From Bacillota bacterium (lineage in GTDB: Bacteria > Bacillota > Clostridia > Acetivibrionales > DTU013), in assembly GCA_023433505.1 (NCBI GenBank), contig JAEZCO010000035.1:1-64000 (forward strand): DNA of 64,000 bases, given 5' to 3'. Of the stretch, positions 8,214 to 15,510 are shown piece after piece (the stretch's first letter is position 1; each line of letters starts with the position of its first letter). The notes under the pieces are model-generated. The model was not told where the DNA came from and searched no databases. It worked only from the letters and a program-made list of their open reading frames with translations. The position numbers were made by a program, and so were the translations under genes.

Positions 8214-8651
8214 TCATGTTTTTAAGTGGGTCAAAGATCCATCCCCTGACTCATTTATCAGATAATCCCTGTATGCGAAATCGGATTTGAGAATGTGCCC
8301 TCCAATCCAGTCGGCCACAAAGCCAACGATTTCGAGGATAGTCTCATATTGACCCTTTTCCAGGTCCTTGGCGATAAGCTTTTTTAGCTTTTTTACGAAA
8401 AAAACGTGCTGGATTTCCTGGCTTTCCAATTCCGGATAATGGTACCTGGACAGCAAATCCTCTTCATATTTAAAATGGAAATCGGTATAGTCGGCCAGCT
8501 CGTCAAGAAACTTCCTTATTTCATCATAGTGGTCGTATCCATCGTCCACGGAAGCCGTATAGTAGATTCTTTCACCGATCTCAAAAAGTTTTTTATGCTG
8601 CTTGTCGATTTCCGGTATGCCTACGCTGTATTCGTCCTTCCAAAAAATCAT
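8214..8651 (-). CDS. Bacteriohemerythrin, copy 1
   Basis: A 145-residue non-haem diiron oxygen-binding protein. It opens with the family signature WKDEYSVGIPEIDKQHKKLF; the ligands visible are H19, H59 and E63 in HFKYE, H82, and H119/D124 in HILKSD. These match the HxxxE and HxxxxD pattern of a complete di-iron site. In anaerobes such proteins are thought to bind or deliver oxygen and protect oxygen-sensitive enzymes. A close paralogue lies 45 bases upstream, the product of tandem duplication. No signal peptide, so it is cytoplasmic. Confidence 0.95.
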   Translation of the reverse strand: MIFWKDEYSVGIPEIDKQHKKLFEIGERIYYTASVDDGYDHYDEIRKFLDELADYTDFHFKYEEDLLSRYHYPELESQEIQHVFFVKKLKKLIAKDLEKGQYETILEIVGFVADWIGGHILKSDFAYRDYLINESGDGSLTHLKT

Positions 8652-8696
8652 ATAAATATCCTCCTGCGATTAATCTGCCTTCGTTTTTCCGTACTC

Positions 8697-9110
8697 TCAG
8701 TATACGCCTTTTGCATTTAAGTAATCTTTATAGGCAAGATCCGACTTTAAGATATGCCCTGCAACCCAGTCGGCGACAAAATCAATAATTTCGAGGATGA
8801 TTCCATACTGGCCTGCGTCAAAGTCCCTGGACAGAATTTTTTGAACCTTTTTAATAAAGAAGTCATGCTCGATTTTATGGGTATCATAACCGGGATAATT
8901 GTATTTTGCAAACAACTCTTCTTCATACCTGAAGTGGTGTACGGTGTACGCCGTAAGTTCATTGAGAATTTCCATGATCTCGTCATAATGGTCAAAACCG
9001 TCTTTGACCGAAGCTGCGTAATAGATTTTCTCACCGATTTCAAAGAGTTTTTTATGTTGCCTGTCGATTTCGGCAATATTGCAGCTGTAATCATCTTTCC
9101 ATTTCAGCAT
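8697..9110 (-). CDS. Bacteriohemerythrin, copy 2
   Basis: A 137-residue hemerythrin whose sequence runs parallel to the downstream copy: WKDDYSCNIAEIDRQHKKLF, HFRYEEELF, IEHDFFIKK and HILKSDLAYKDYL are all present, so the diiron ligands are intact. It is the promoter-proximal member of the pair, with GGGGGATATCCTT just before ATG 9110. A TATAAT box on the minus strand at 9172-9167 may belong to its promoter, but no good -35 box accompanies it. The two copies differ most in the loop before the second ligand helix and at the C-terminus, so they may have diverged in oxygen affinity; that is speculation. Confidence 0.95.
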   Translation of the reverse strand: MLKWKDDYSCNIAEIDRQHKKLFEIGEKIYYAASVKDGFDHYDEIMEILNELTAYTVHHFRYEEELFAKYNYPGYDTHKIEHDFFIKKVQKILSRDFDAGQYGIILEIIDFVADWVAGHILKSDLAYKDYLNAKGVY

Positions 9111-9549
9111 AAGGATATCCCCCCTTTAAACTAAAATCCGTGTGGCCTGGCGGCTATATTGTTTCTATTATACCAACGATCAGCACATAAGGAAATCATT
9201 TTTTGAGAAAAATTGTAATATAATAGCGAATAATTTATATGCTGGACCGTGGTCCCTGAATTGCATCCTGTCTATGCCTCCAGGCCGGGCTTATGAAGAG
9301 GTATGGGCTTCATTCCGTCTGGCACAGCCGCCCGCCTCGTCAATGGTTTTTGGAAATAAATCTCTTGAACTGGCAACAATGTCTGTGTATAATGATAAGT
9401 GACGCTCAAAAAGTCCCTTTATTTTGTGGGGGACGGTAACTGAATAAACTGATTTTATCCCTTTAAAGTGAATTATTTTACTAATTTTAGGTAATATAAT
9501 AAATGCTGGTATTTTGTAGCTCAACATTATCAGACGAGGGGGAATTTTT
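9111..9549. promoter_or_regulatory. Divergent intergenic region with EF-G-like gene promoter
   Basis: No credible gene lies in these 439 bases. The clearest signal is TTGAAC at 9365-9370 and TATAAT at 9388-9393 with a 17-base spacer, which would give a leader of about 150 bases to the EF-G-like gene. A second TATAAT at 9495-9500 lacks a good -35 box. The open frame at 9142-9402 has no ribosome site and a composition unlike its neighbours. Confidence 0.6.
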
Positions 9550-11637
9550 ATGAAGGACTATACCGTGGATAAACTGCGCAATATCTGTTTGATGTCCCAC
9601 GGCGGCGCGGGCAAGACGACTCTTGCCGAAGCCATGCTTTTCAATACGGGCGTTCTCGACAGGTTCGGGAAGGTATTGGACGGCACCACAACCACCGACT
9701 ATGACGCGGAGGAAGTCAAGAGGAAGATTTCCATCAGCACGGCCATGGCGCCATGCGAGTGGAAGGATTGCAAGATCAATGTCATTGATACTCCCGGATA
9801 TTTCGACTTTGTCGGTGAAGTAAAGCAAGGAATCAGAGTCGCCGATAGTGCGGCGATACTCGTGCCTGCCAAGGGCGGTCCTGCCGTAGGGACGGAGAAA
9901 TCTTGGGCTTATGCCAAAGAGCAGGGAATTCCCAAGCTGTTTTTCGTCAGCAAAATGGACGAAGAAAATGCAAACTTCTTTGAAGTGCTGAAGCAGCTCA
10001 CCAACACATTCGGAAAAGGCGTAGTAGCCTTCCAGCTTCCAATTCTAGAAAACGATAAATTCACAGGTTTTGTTGATGTCCTCAATATGACTGCGAAAAA
10101 ATTCGACAAGGATAAGCTTGTAGACATAGCAGTCCCTGCCGGTTTAACTGATAAGATTTCCGAAATCAAGGATGCCATGAATGAAGCGATTGCCGAAACG
10201 GATGAAGAGCTTATGGAAAAGTTCTTCGGCGGCGAGGAATTTACTTCGGAGGACATCCACAAGGGCCTCAGGCTGGGTATCGCAGACGGCTCCATCGTAC
10301 CTGTATTCTGCGGTTCTGCCATAAACAACCAGGGGATACAATCCCTCATGGATGCCATCATTGAATACATGCCCTCACCCAGCGACCAACCCACCTTTAA
10401 AGCGAAAAAGCCAAATGATGAGATAATCGAATTGAAGGTTTCCCCGGCAGAATCCTTGTCGGCACTTGTATTTAAAACCATCGCCGACCCCTTTGTCGGA
10501 AAGATTTCCATATTCAGAGTCTATTCGGGTACCTTCAAATCCGATTCCGTCGTATATAATTCAACAACGGAAAAAACAGAAAAAACAGCCCAGGTATTCA
10601 TGCTGAGAGGCAAGAAGCAGGTGCCGGTGGATAAGCTCATCGCAGGCGATATCGGCGCCGTTGCCAAGCTGCAGTTTACCAATACAAACGATACCTTGTG
10701 CGAGCAGGCAAAGCCCATCGTCCTCGACAAGATCGAATTCCCCGAGCCGGCTCTGTCGCTGGCGGTAGAGCCCAAGGCCAAAGGCGATGAGGAAAAGATC
10801 GGGTCCGGCCTTAACAGGCTTCAGGATGAGGATCCCACGTTCAAGGTCCATTTGAATACCGAAACCCATCAAACGGTAATTTCCGGTGTGGGTGAACAGC
10901 ACCTTGACGTAATCGTCAGCAAGCTGAAAGCGAAGTTCGGCGTATCGGTAAACCTGGTGGATCCCAAGGTACCTTATAGAGAGACAATCAAGAAGAAAGT
11001 TAAAATAGAAGGAAAGCACAAGAAGCAGTCTGGCGGACACGGTCAGTTCGGACATGTATGGATAGAATTCGAGCATGGTGAAACCGAAGATCTTACCTTC
11101 GAAGAAAAGATTTTCGGAGGCTCCGTGCCAAAGCAGTACCATCCGGCAGTAGAAAAAGGGCTTCGTGAGGCCATCATCCATGGTATTCTTGCAGGGTATC
11201 CCGTTGTGAATTTAAAGGCAACGCTGGTTGACGGCTCCTACCATGACGTGGACTCCTCCGAAATGGCTTTCAAAATTGCGGCCCGCCTTGCCTATAAGAA
11301 GGGTCTTCCCCTTGCGACTCCTGTGCTGCTCGAGCCTGTCAGCCACGTAGAGGTATATATCCCCGACCATTACATGGGGGATATTATCGGCGACCTGAAC
11401 AAGCGCAGAGGCAGAATTTTGGGCATGAATCCACAGGATGGCGGATTGCAGCAGGTTGTAGCCGATGTGCCTACCGCTGAAATGTTCAAATATGCAAATG
11501 ACCTGAGGTCCATTACGCAAGGAAGAGGCTGGTTCAAGCAGACCTTCGACAGATATGAAGAAGCTCCTTCCATGGTAGCTCAGAAGGTAATAGAAGAAGC
11601 CAAGAAGACCATGACCGAAGACGACGAAGAAGAATAA
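9550..11637 (+). CDS. EF-G-like translation GTPase (FusA2 type)
   Basis: A 695-residue translational GTPase with the five-domain layout of elongation factor G. G1 is SHGGAGKTTL, G3 is DTPGYFDF and G4 is SKMD; the non-canonical G1 (no AHxDHGKTT) and G4 place it with the EF-G-like paralogues rather than the main FusA. Domain IV has QSGGHGQFGHVWIEFE, and domain V ends with GRGWFKQTFDRYEEAP. The gene stands alone, not in a str operon with rpsG and tuf, again as expected for the paralogue. The exact role of these proteins is not settled. The ATG follows a GAGGGGG site and the gene ends at a strong terminator. Confidence 0.92.
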   Translation: MKDYTVDKLRNICLMSHGGAGKTTLAEAMLFNTGVLDRFGKVLDGTTTTDYDAEEVKRKISISTAMAPCEWKDCKINVIDTPGYFDFVGEVKQGIRVADSAAILVPAKGGPAVGTEKSWAYAKEQGIPKLFFVSKMDEENANFFEVLKQLTNTFGKGVVAFQLPILENDKFTGFVDVLNMTAKKFDKDKLVDIAVPAGLTDKISEIKDAMNEAIAETDEELMEKFFGGEEFTSEDIHKGLRLGIADGSIVPVFCGSAINNQGIQSLMDAIIEYMPSPSDQPTFKAKKPNDEIIELKVSPAESLSALVFKTIADPFVGKISIFRVYSGTFKSDSVVYNSTTEKTEKTAQVFMLRGKKQVPVDKLIAGDIGAVAKLQFTNTNDTLCEQAKPIVLDKIEFPEPALSLAVEPKAKGDEEKIGSGLNRLQDEDPTFKVHLNTETHQTVISGVGEQHLDVIVSKLKAKFGVSVNLVDPKVPYRETIKKKVKIEGKHKKQSGGHGQFGHVWIEFEHGETEDLTFEEKIFGGSVPKQYHPAVEKGLREAIIHGILAGYPVVNLKATLVDGSYHDVDSSEMAFKIAARLAYKKGLPLATPVLLEPVSHVEVYIPDHYMGDIIGDLNKRRGRILGMNPQDGGLQQVVADVPTAEMFKYANDLRSITQGRGWFKQTFDRYEEAPSMVAQKVIEEAKKTMTEDDEEE

Positions 11638-11651
11638 TTCCCAGGATAAAA

Positions 11652-11679
11652 AATACCGCATGGTTGCGGTATTTTTTTT
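11652..11679 (+). terminator. Terminator of EF-G-like gene
   Basis: A 9-bp stem AATACCGCA / TGCGGTATT with a four-base loop runs directly into a T-run. Confidence 0.93.
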
Positions 11680-11780
11680 GTCTTTTTTCTTGCATGGAAC
11701 TTTCAGTAAACCCGTACGTCTATTTAGTATATAAAACCCATAGAAGAAAATTCCATAGAGGGTGTTAAAGGAGGAGTCGG

Positions 11781-12839
11781 ATGATGAACAAGAGGTTTGC
11801 CGGACTTTTACTGGCGGTTATTCTGACATGTTCTGTTTTTGCAGGCTGTGGCGCCGCAAAATCAGGCAATTCTGCGGCAAATTTAAGCGTTACCACCACC
11901 CAGCAGGCAACAGCAAAGGATTCCATTTATGATGGAGAAGCTGCGCCGGAAGAAACACAGGCAGGAGCGATGAGTGATGTCGACACCGCAGGCGAGGAAC
12001 AAAAAAGTGTTGAAGGCGTTAACTCTATCGGAGGTGGAGGAAGCGCCGGACAGAGCGTTTCCAATGCGATACTTTCCGAGCGGAAGGTCATCCGCAGTGC
12101 CAATGTCACGGTGGAGGTAGAAAACTTTGATGAAGCTTATTCAAAGCTGGACACTCTGATCCTGGGCATCGGTTTCATCCAGAGTACCAACATAAACACG
12201 GAAAAATACTTTGCAGACAACGAACAGAAGCTTTTGAGGCATGGCAGCATCGTCATCAGAGTCGACAAGGAAAAATTCGACAAGGTCTTGAACAGCATCA
12301 AAGGCATCGGTGAGGTTCTAAGCTGGAATATCAACGGCGAGGATGTCACGGATAAGTTTTTTGACACCGAATCCAGACTAAGGCTTCTGAGGATTGAAGA
12401 AGGCAAGCTTGAAGAATATCTCAAAAAACTGAACGACCTGGACCAGATTTTTAAAACAGAAAGCAGGCTCACCGACATCCGGTATCAGATAGAATCCCTG
12501 ACAGGCAACCTGAAGAAAATGGGGGACCTTGTGGACCTTTCAACAATTTCAATTACGATGAATGAGAAACGCCCCGGCGCAGACGAACCTGTTAAGCCGC
12601 TTACCTACTGGGAAAAGCTGCTGAATAATTTCTTATACAGCATCAAAGGTGTAGCGAACTTTATCGGAGAGCTTGTCATCGTCCTTGTGGCGGCAACTCC
12701 CATTTTGATTCTTATCGGGTTGTTTGTGCTGATAGCTATCCTGATTTATCGAAAAATTCCCAAAAAAAGAATGAGAGCGGGAAACAGCTCCACCATGACA
12801 TCGCAAGAAAAATCAGGGAATAACGAAAAAAATCAATAA
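11781..12839 (+). CDS. DUF4349 lipoprotein
   Basis: A 352-residue lipoprotein with a signal peptide ending in VFAGC (lipidated Cys at 23). A low-complexity stretch rich in Ser, Ala and Gly (25-95) acts as a linker. Residues 95-265 match DUF4349: KVIRSANVTVEVENFDEA, then GSIVIRVDKEKFDKVLNSI and a coiled-coil hairpin containing DTESRLRLLRIEEGKLEEYL. A hydrophobic transmembrane segment (about 295-320) and a basic tail follow, so the protein appears to be anchored at both ends of its extracellular domain. DUF4349 proteins have no established function. The gene is monocistronic, with AAGGAGG before the start. Confidence 0.85.
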   Translation: MMNKRFAGLLLAVILTCSVFAGCGAAKSGNSAANLSVTTTQQATAKDSIYDGEAAPEETQAGAMSDVDTAGEEQKSVEGVNSIGGGGSAGQSVSNAILSERKVIRSANVTVEVENFDEAYSKLDTLILGIGFIQSTNINTEKYFADNEQKLLRHGSIVIRVDKEKFDKVLNSIKGIGEVLSWNINGEDVTDKFFDTESRLRLLRIEEGKLEEYLKKLNDLDQIFKTESRLTDIRYQIESLTGNLKKMGDLVDLSTISITMNEKRPGADEPVKPLTYWEKLLNNFLYSIKGVANFIGELVIVLVAATPILILIGLFVLIAILIYRKIPKKRMRAGNSSTMTSQEKSGNNEKNQ

Positions 12840-12900
12840 CGGCCTAAAATCAGGGCCGTATAAATTCAGGAAGGTACTGCAAGCTGTGGTACCTTTTTTA
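12839..12900 (+). terminator. Tandem hairpins and terminator after the DUF4349 gene
   Basis: A 6-bp stem at 12839-12859 without a T-run is followed by a 7-bp stem AAGGTAC / GTACCTT (12871-12877 with 12889-12895) ending in six T. The second hairpin is the likely terminator. Confidence 0.8.
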
Positions 12901-12984
12901 TTTGCCCGCTGCTTGCATACAATATCATTCCCGCGTAAAAAATAATTTATAACTAAAAAATAATAGGACGGGGAGAGTGGCATT

Positions 12985-13170
12985 ATGGCTAACAAAAAGA
13001 ACAAGACCAACATCAGAGACGAACGTATTGAAGACGGCACCATGTACGGTGAATTCATCGCTTCCTTTGACCAGTGGATAACTCCTGACAGGCAAAGAAA
13101 GGTTGCAAGGCACCTGGAGGAAGTGACGGATGAACTGGCTCCCAATGACGATAAAAAAAGAAGCGATTGA
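12985..13170 (+). CDS. Small hydrophilic protein of unknown function
   Basis: A 61-residue, highly charged protein with no signal peptide or membrane segment. A Lys/Asn-rich start is followed by GTMYGEFIASFDQWITPDRQ and a predicted helix RKVARHLEEVTDELA. It has a clear ribosome site (GGGGAG about nine bases before ATG) and is placed between two terminated units, which supports it being real. I do not recognise a family. It lies 300 bases before the CtsR operon but upstream of that operon's promoter, so it is probably transcribed separately. Confidence 0.65.
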   Translation: MANKKNKTNIRDERIEDGTMYGEFIASFDQWITPDRQRKVARHLEEVTDELAPNDDKKRSD

Positions 13171-13233
13171 CAATGGCCTGCAGTACGGTTTGCAACCCGC
13201 AGAAGAAATAATGCCGGGCGCTTAAATTTATAC

Positions 13234-13262
13234 TTGAATTAACTGCAGCAGTGTTTTATAAT
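13234..13262 (+). promoter_or_regulatory. ctsR operon promoter
   Basis: TTGAAT at 13234-13239 and TATAAT at 13257-13262 are separated by 17 bases. The predicted start near 13269 abuts the CtsR operator, as expected for a CtsR-repressed vegetative promoter. Confidence 0.88.
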
Positions 13263-13271
13263 ATAATTAAA

Positions 13272-13288
13272 AGTCAAAGAAAGTCAAA
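13272..13288 (+). promoter_or_regulatory. CtsR operator
   Basis: The direct heptad repeat AGTCAAA-GAA-AGTCAAA matches the CtsR consensus RGTCAAA-NAN-RGTCAAA at every position. It lies at the predicted transcription start, so binding would block initiation. This is the only such box seen before the operon. Confidence 0.95.
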
Positions 13289-13382
13289 ATCAATTTATTG
13301 TTTGATATACAGAGAGCATTTGCTGCAGATTGATATTTTACTTTCGGCAGGCACGGATGAAAATACGCTTCCTCGATAAATT

Positions 13383-13419
13383 TCTGAAAATACTGTTCTT
13401 TCCGGACAGTATTTTCAGA
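13383..13419 (+). other. Perfect 14-bp hairpin in ctsR leader
   Basis: TCTGAAAATACTGT (13383-13396) is perfectly complementary to 13406-13419 with a nine-base loop. No T-run follows, so it is not a terminator. It lies about 60 bases before the ctsR start codon and could stabilise or control the heat-shock transcript. Confidence 0.7.
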
Positions 13420-13476
13420 TGGCGGGAAGGAATATTCCGGTGCTTCTAAAAGGATTAAGAGGTGGGGTGAAGGAAA

Positions 13477-13935
13477 ATGGCCAGAATGAGTGATATTATT
13501 GAAGCCTTTATAAAACAGATGATCAATGATACCGACGGGTCCATAGAAATCCAGAGGAATGAGCTGGCAAACCATTTTAACTGTGTTCCCTCGCAGATTA
13601 ATTATGTGATCGATACCCGGTTTACCACGGATAGGGGATATTATGTTGAAAGCCGCAGAGGCGGAGGCGGGCATATAAAAATACGCCGGGTGAATATCAA
13701 CCGCCCGGGCAATTATCTCATGCATATTGTATCGTCCATGGGCATAAGTATTTCTCAGCAGTCCGCGGAGATCTTTATCAACAATTTCATGGATTATGAG
13801 GTTGTTACCACGAGGGAGGGCTTGATTTTGAAGGCCGCCACCAGTGACAAGGTTTTGGGCTTCGTACCCATGCCGGACAGGGATGTGCTGAGAGCCAGCA
13901 TATTGAAAAATATTCTTACAAGTCTGCTAGTATGA
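13477..13935 (+). CDS. ctsR: Class III heat-shock repressor CtsR
   Basis: A 152-residue repressor of clp and related stress genes. It begins with MARMSDIIEAFIKQMI and carries the winged-helix DNA-binding segment ELANHFNCVPSQINYVIDTRF. The glycine-rich wing is SRRGGGGHIKIRR, whose glycines act as the temperature sensor in Bacillus and whose arginines touch DNA. The C-terminal half is the dimerisation domain and McsB target. It is first in the operon with mcsA, mcsB and clpC, behind a perfect CtsR box, so it regulates itself. Confidence 0.97.
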   Translation: MARMSDIIEAFIKQMINDTDGSIEIQRNELANHFNCVPSQINYVIDTRFTTDRGYYVESRRGGGGHIKIRRVNINRPGNYLMHIVSSMGISISQQSAEIFINNFMDYEVVTTREGLILKAATSDKVLGFVPMPDRDVLRASILKNILTSLLV

Positions 13936-13948
13936 AAGGGTGGTTTGA

Positions 13949-14464
13949 ATGTTATGCCAGCAATGTCACAAAAGACCGGCAAATGTTCATCTTACAAAGG
14001 TAGTAAACGGTGACAAAGTGGAAATGCTGATCTGTGATCAGTGTGCAAGGGAAAAGGGTCAGCTGGGGTTTGGCGGATTGGGTCCCTCGCTGAATATTAA
14101 TGATTTTTTGTCGGGGTTCATCGGACTGAGCCACATGGACCCCTTTAAGGAGTGTGTACAAAAGGAGGAATGCTGCGAGGTCTGCGGTATGAGCTTCGAG
14201 GATTTCAGCAAAACGGGAAAAATGGGCTGCAGCAGTTGTTACGGGAAATTCGAAGAAAGGCTTAAGCCGGTACTGAAAAGGCTTCATGGCAATTACGAAC
14301 ATACGGGCAAGGCTCCTGCGGGAGTGACAAAAATACTCGATGTGTCCAGAGAGGTAGAAAGACTGAAAGGACTTCTAGGGAAGGCCATTCAGGAAGAGGA
14401 GTACGAAAAGGCCGCCGAGATCAGAGACAGGATCAAGGCTGTGGAAGGAGGGCTCCAGGAATGA
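13949..14464 (+). CDS. mcsA: McsA, activator of protein arginine kinase
   Basis: A 171-residue zinc protein that activates McsB and modulates CtsR. Paired cysteine motifs are visible at LCQQC, CDQC, CCEVC and GCSSC, as expected for a protein binding two metal ions. The C-terminal 40 residues are a UVR motif helix pair (AIQEEEYEKAAEIRDRIKAV). It starts 13 bases after ctsR and its stop overlaps the mcsB start in ATGATGA, so translation is coupled. The length is close to that of the family. Confidence 0.96.
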   Translation: MLCQQCHKRPANVHLTKVVNGDKVEMLICDQCAREKGQLGFGGLGPSLNINDFLSGFIGLSHMDPFKECVQKEECCEVCGMSFEDFSKTGKMGCSSCYGKFEERLKPVLKRLHGNYEHTGKAPAGVTKILDVSREVERLKGLLGKAIQEEEYEKAAEIRDRIKAVEGGLQE

Positions 14465-15504
14465 TGAATGAAGGGAAGAATACTGAAAACCGGGAGGCCG
14501 AAATTGCCATAAGCAGCAGGGTGAGGCTTGCCCGTAATATTGATTGCATCCCTTTTCCTACCCGGATGGAGCCAGGGCAGGGAGAGGCGATCATCGACAG
14601 GGTCTGGGATTCCATTTCCCAGGGCAGCGAAGCCCTGTCCGAAAATCTTGTCCTTATGAAGATCGGCAAGCTGGACCCCATTGACCGGCAGATCCTTGTG
14701 GAAAAACACCTGATCAGTCCCGAGCTTGGCGAAAGTAAAAGAGAAAGCGCCGTAATCCTGAGCAGGGATGAAAAAATAAGCATCATGGTCAATGAGGAAG
14801 ATCATTTGCGGATACAGTGCATATTCCCCGGAATGATGCTGGATGAAGCCTGGAAGCTGTGCAACAGGCTGGACCTGCTGCTGGAGGAGAAAATTGATTT
14901 TGCCTTCGATAAAAACCTGGGGTACCTCACCTGCTGTCCCACCAACGTAGGTACGGGGATCAGGGCGTCTGTGATGCTCCATCTTCCCGCATTGGGGATG
15001 ACAGGATATATCAAAGGCATACTGGAAGCATGTGGGAAGATAGGCATTGCCGTTAGAGGAATCTACGGTGAAAACAGCGAGGCCTCGGGGAATATGTTTC
15101 AAATATCCAACCAGGTGACTCTTGGTCAGACGGAAGAAGAAATCGTTGCAAATGTTATGAATGTGGCCGCCCAGATCATCGAACAGGAAAAGGTGCTGCG
15201 CGGGGAGCTGTACGACCAGAATCCGTACCGGTTTGAGGACAGGTTATACCGATCTTTGGGCCTGCTTTCCCATGCCAGAATTATGACTGCCGAAGAAAGC
15301 CAGAAATTACTTTCCGATGTTAGATTGGGTGTTGATATGGGAATAATCGGTGGTATAAATATTGAAATACTAAATGAAATAATGCTTGTTACCCAACCGG
15401 CATATATCCAGAGGCTTGCAGGAAGGACCCTCAGCCCGGATGAAAGGGATATAAGGCGGGCTGAACTTATACGAAGCAGCTTGGGGGCAGAAGAAAGGTC
15501 GTGA
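14461..15504 (+). CDS. mcsB: Protein arginine kinase McsB
   Basis: A 347-residue member of the phosphagen kinase family that phosphorylates arginine residues of proteins, marking them for ClpCP and inactivating CtsR. The start region has ISSRVRLARNI, the phosphagen-kinase N-loop. The catalytic core includes YLTCCPTNVGTGIRASVMLHLP and a downstream GxxSEA segment (GENSEASGNMFQISNQ). It overlaps mcsA by four bases and is followed six bases later by clpC. Length and motifs are normal. Confidence 0.97.
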   Translation: MMNEGKNTENREAEIAISSRVRLARNIDCIPFPTRMEPGQGEAIIDRVWDSISQGSEALSENLVLMKIGKLDPIDRQILVEKHLISPELGESKRESAVILSRDEKISIMVNEEDHLRIQCIFPGMMLDEAWKLCNRLDLLLEEKIDFAFDKNLGYLTCCPTNVGTGIRASVMLHLPALGMTGYIKGILEACGKIGIAVRGIYGENSEASGNMFQISNQVTLGQTEEEIVANVMNVAAQIIEQEKVLRGELYDQNPYRFEDRLYRSLGLLSHARIMTAEESQKLLSDVRLGVDMGIIGGINIEILNEIMLVTQPAYIQRLAGRTLSPDERDIRRAELIRSSLGAEERS

Positions 15505-15510
15505 TGAGTA

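Noticed and set aside
9142..9402. 86-codon open frame upstream of the EF-G-like gene
   Set aside because: No ribosome site, odd composition rich in Tyr, Asn and Cys, and it contains the promoter of the next gene.
13272..13419. CIRCE element of HrcA before the heat-shock operon
   Set aside because: The inverted repeat here does not match the CIRCE sequence; control by CtsR is clear from the heptad repeat.
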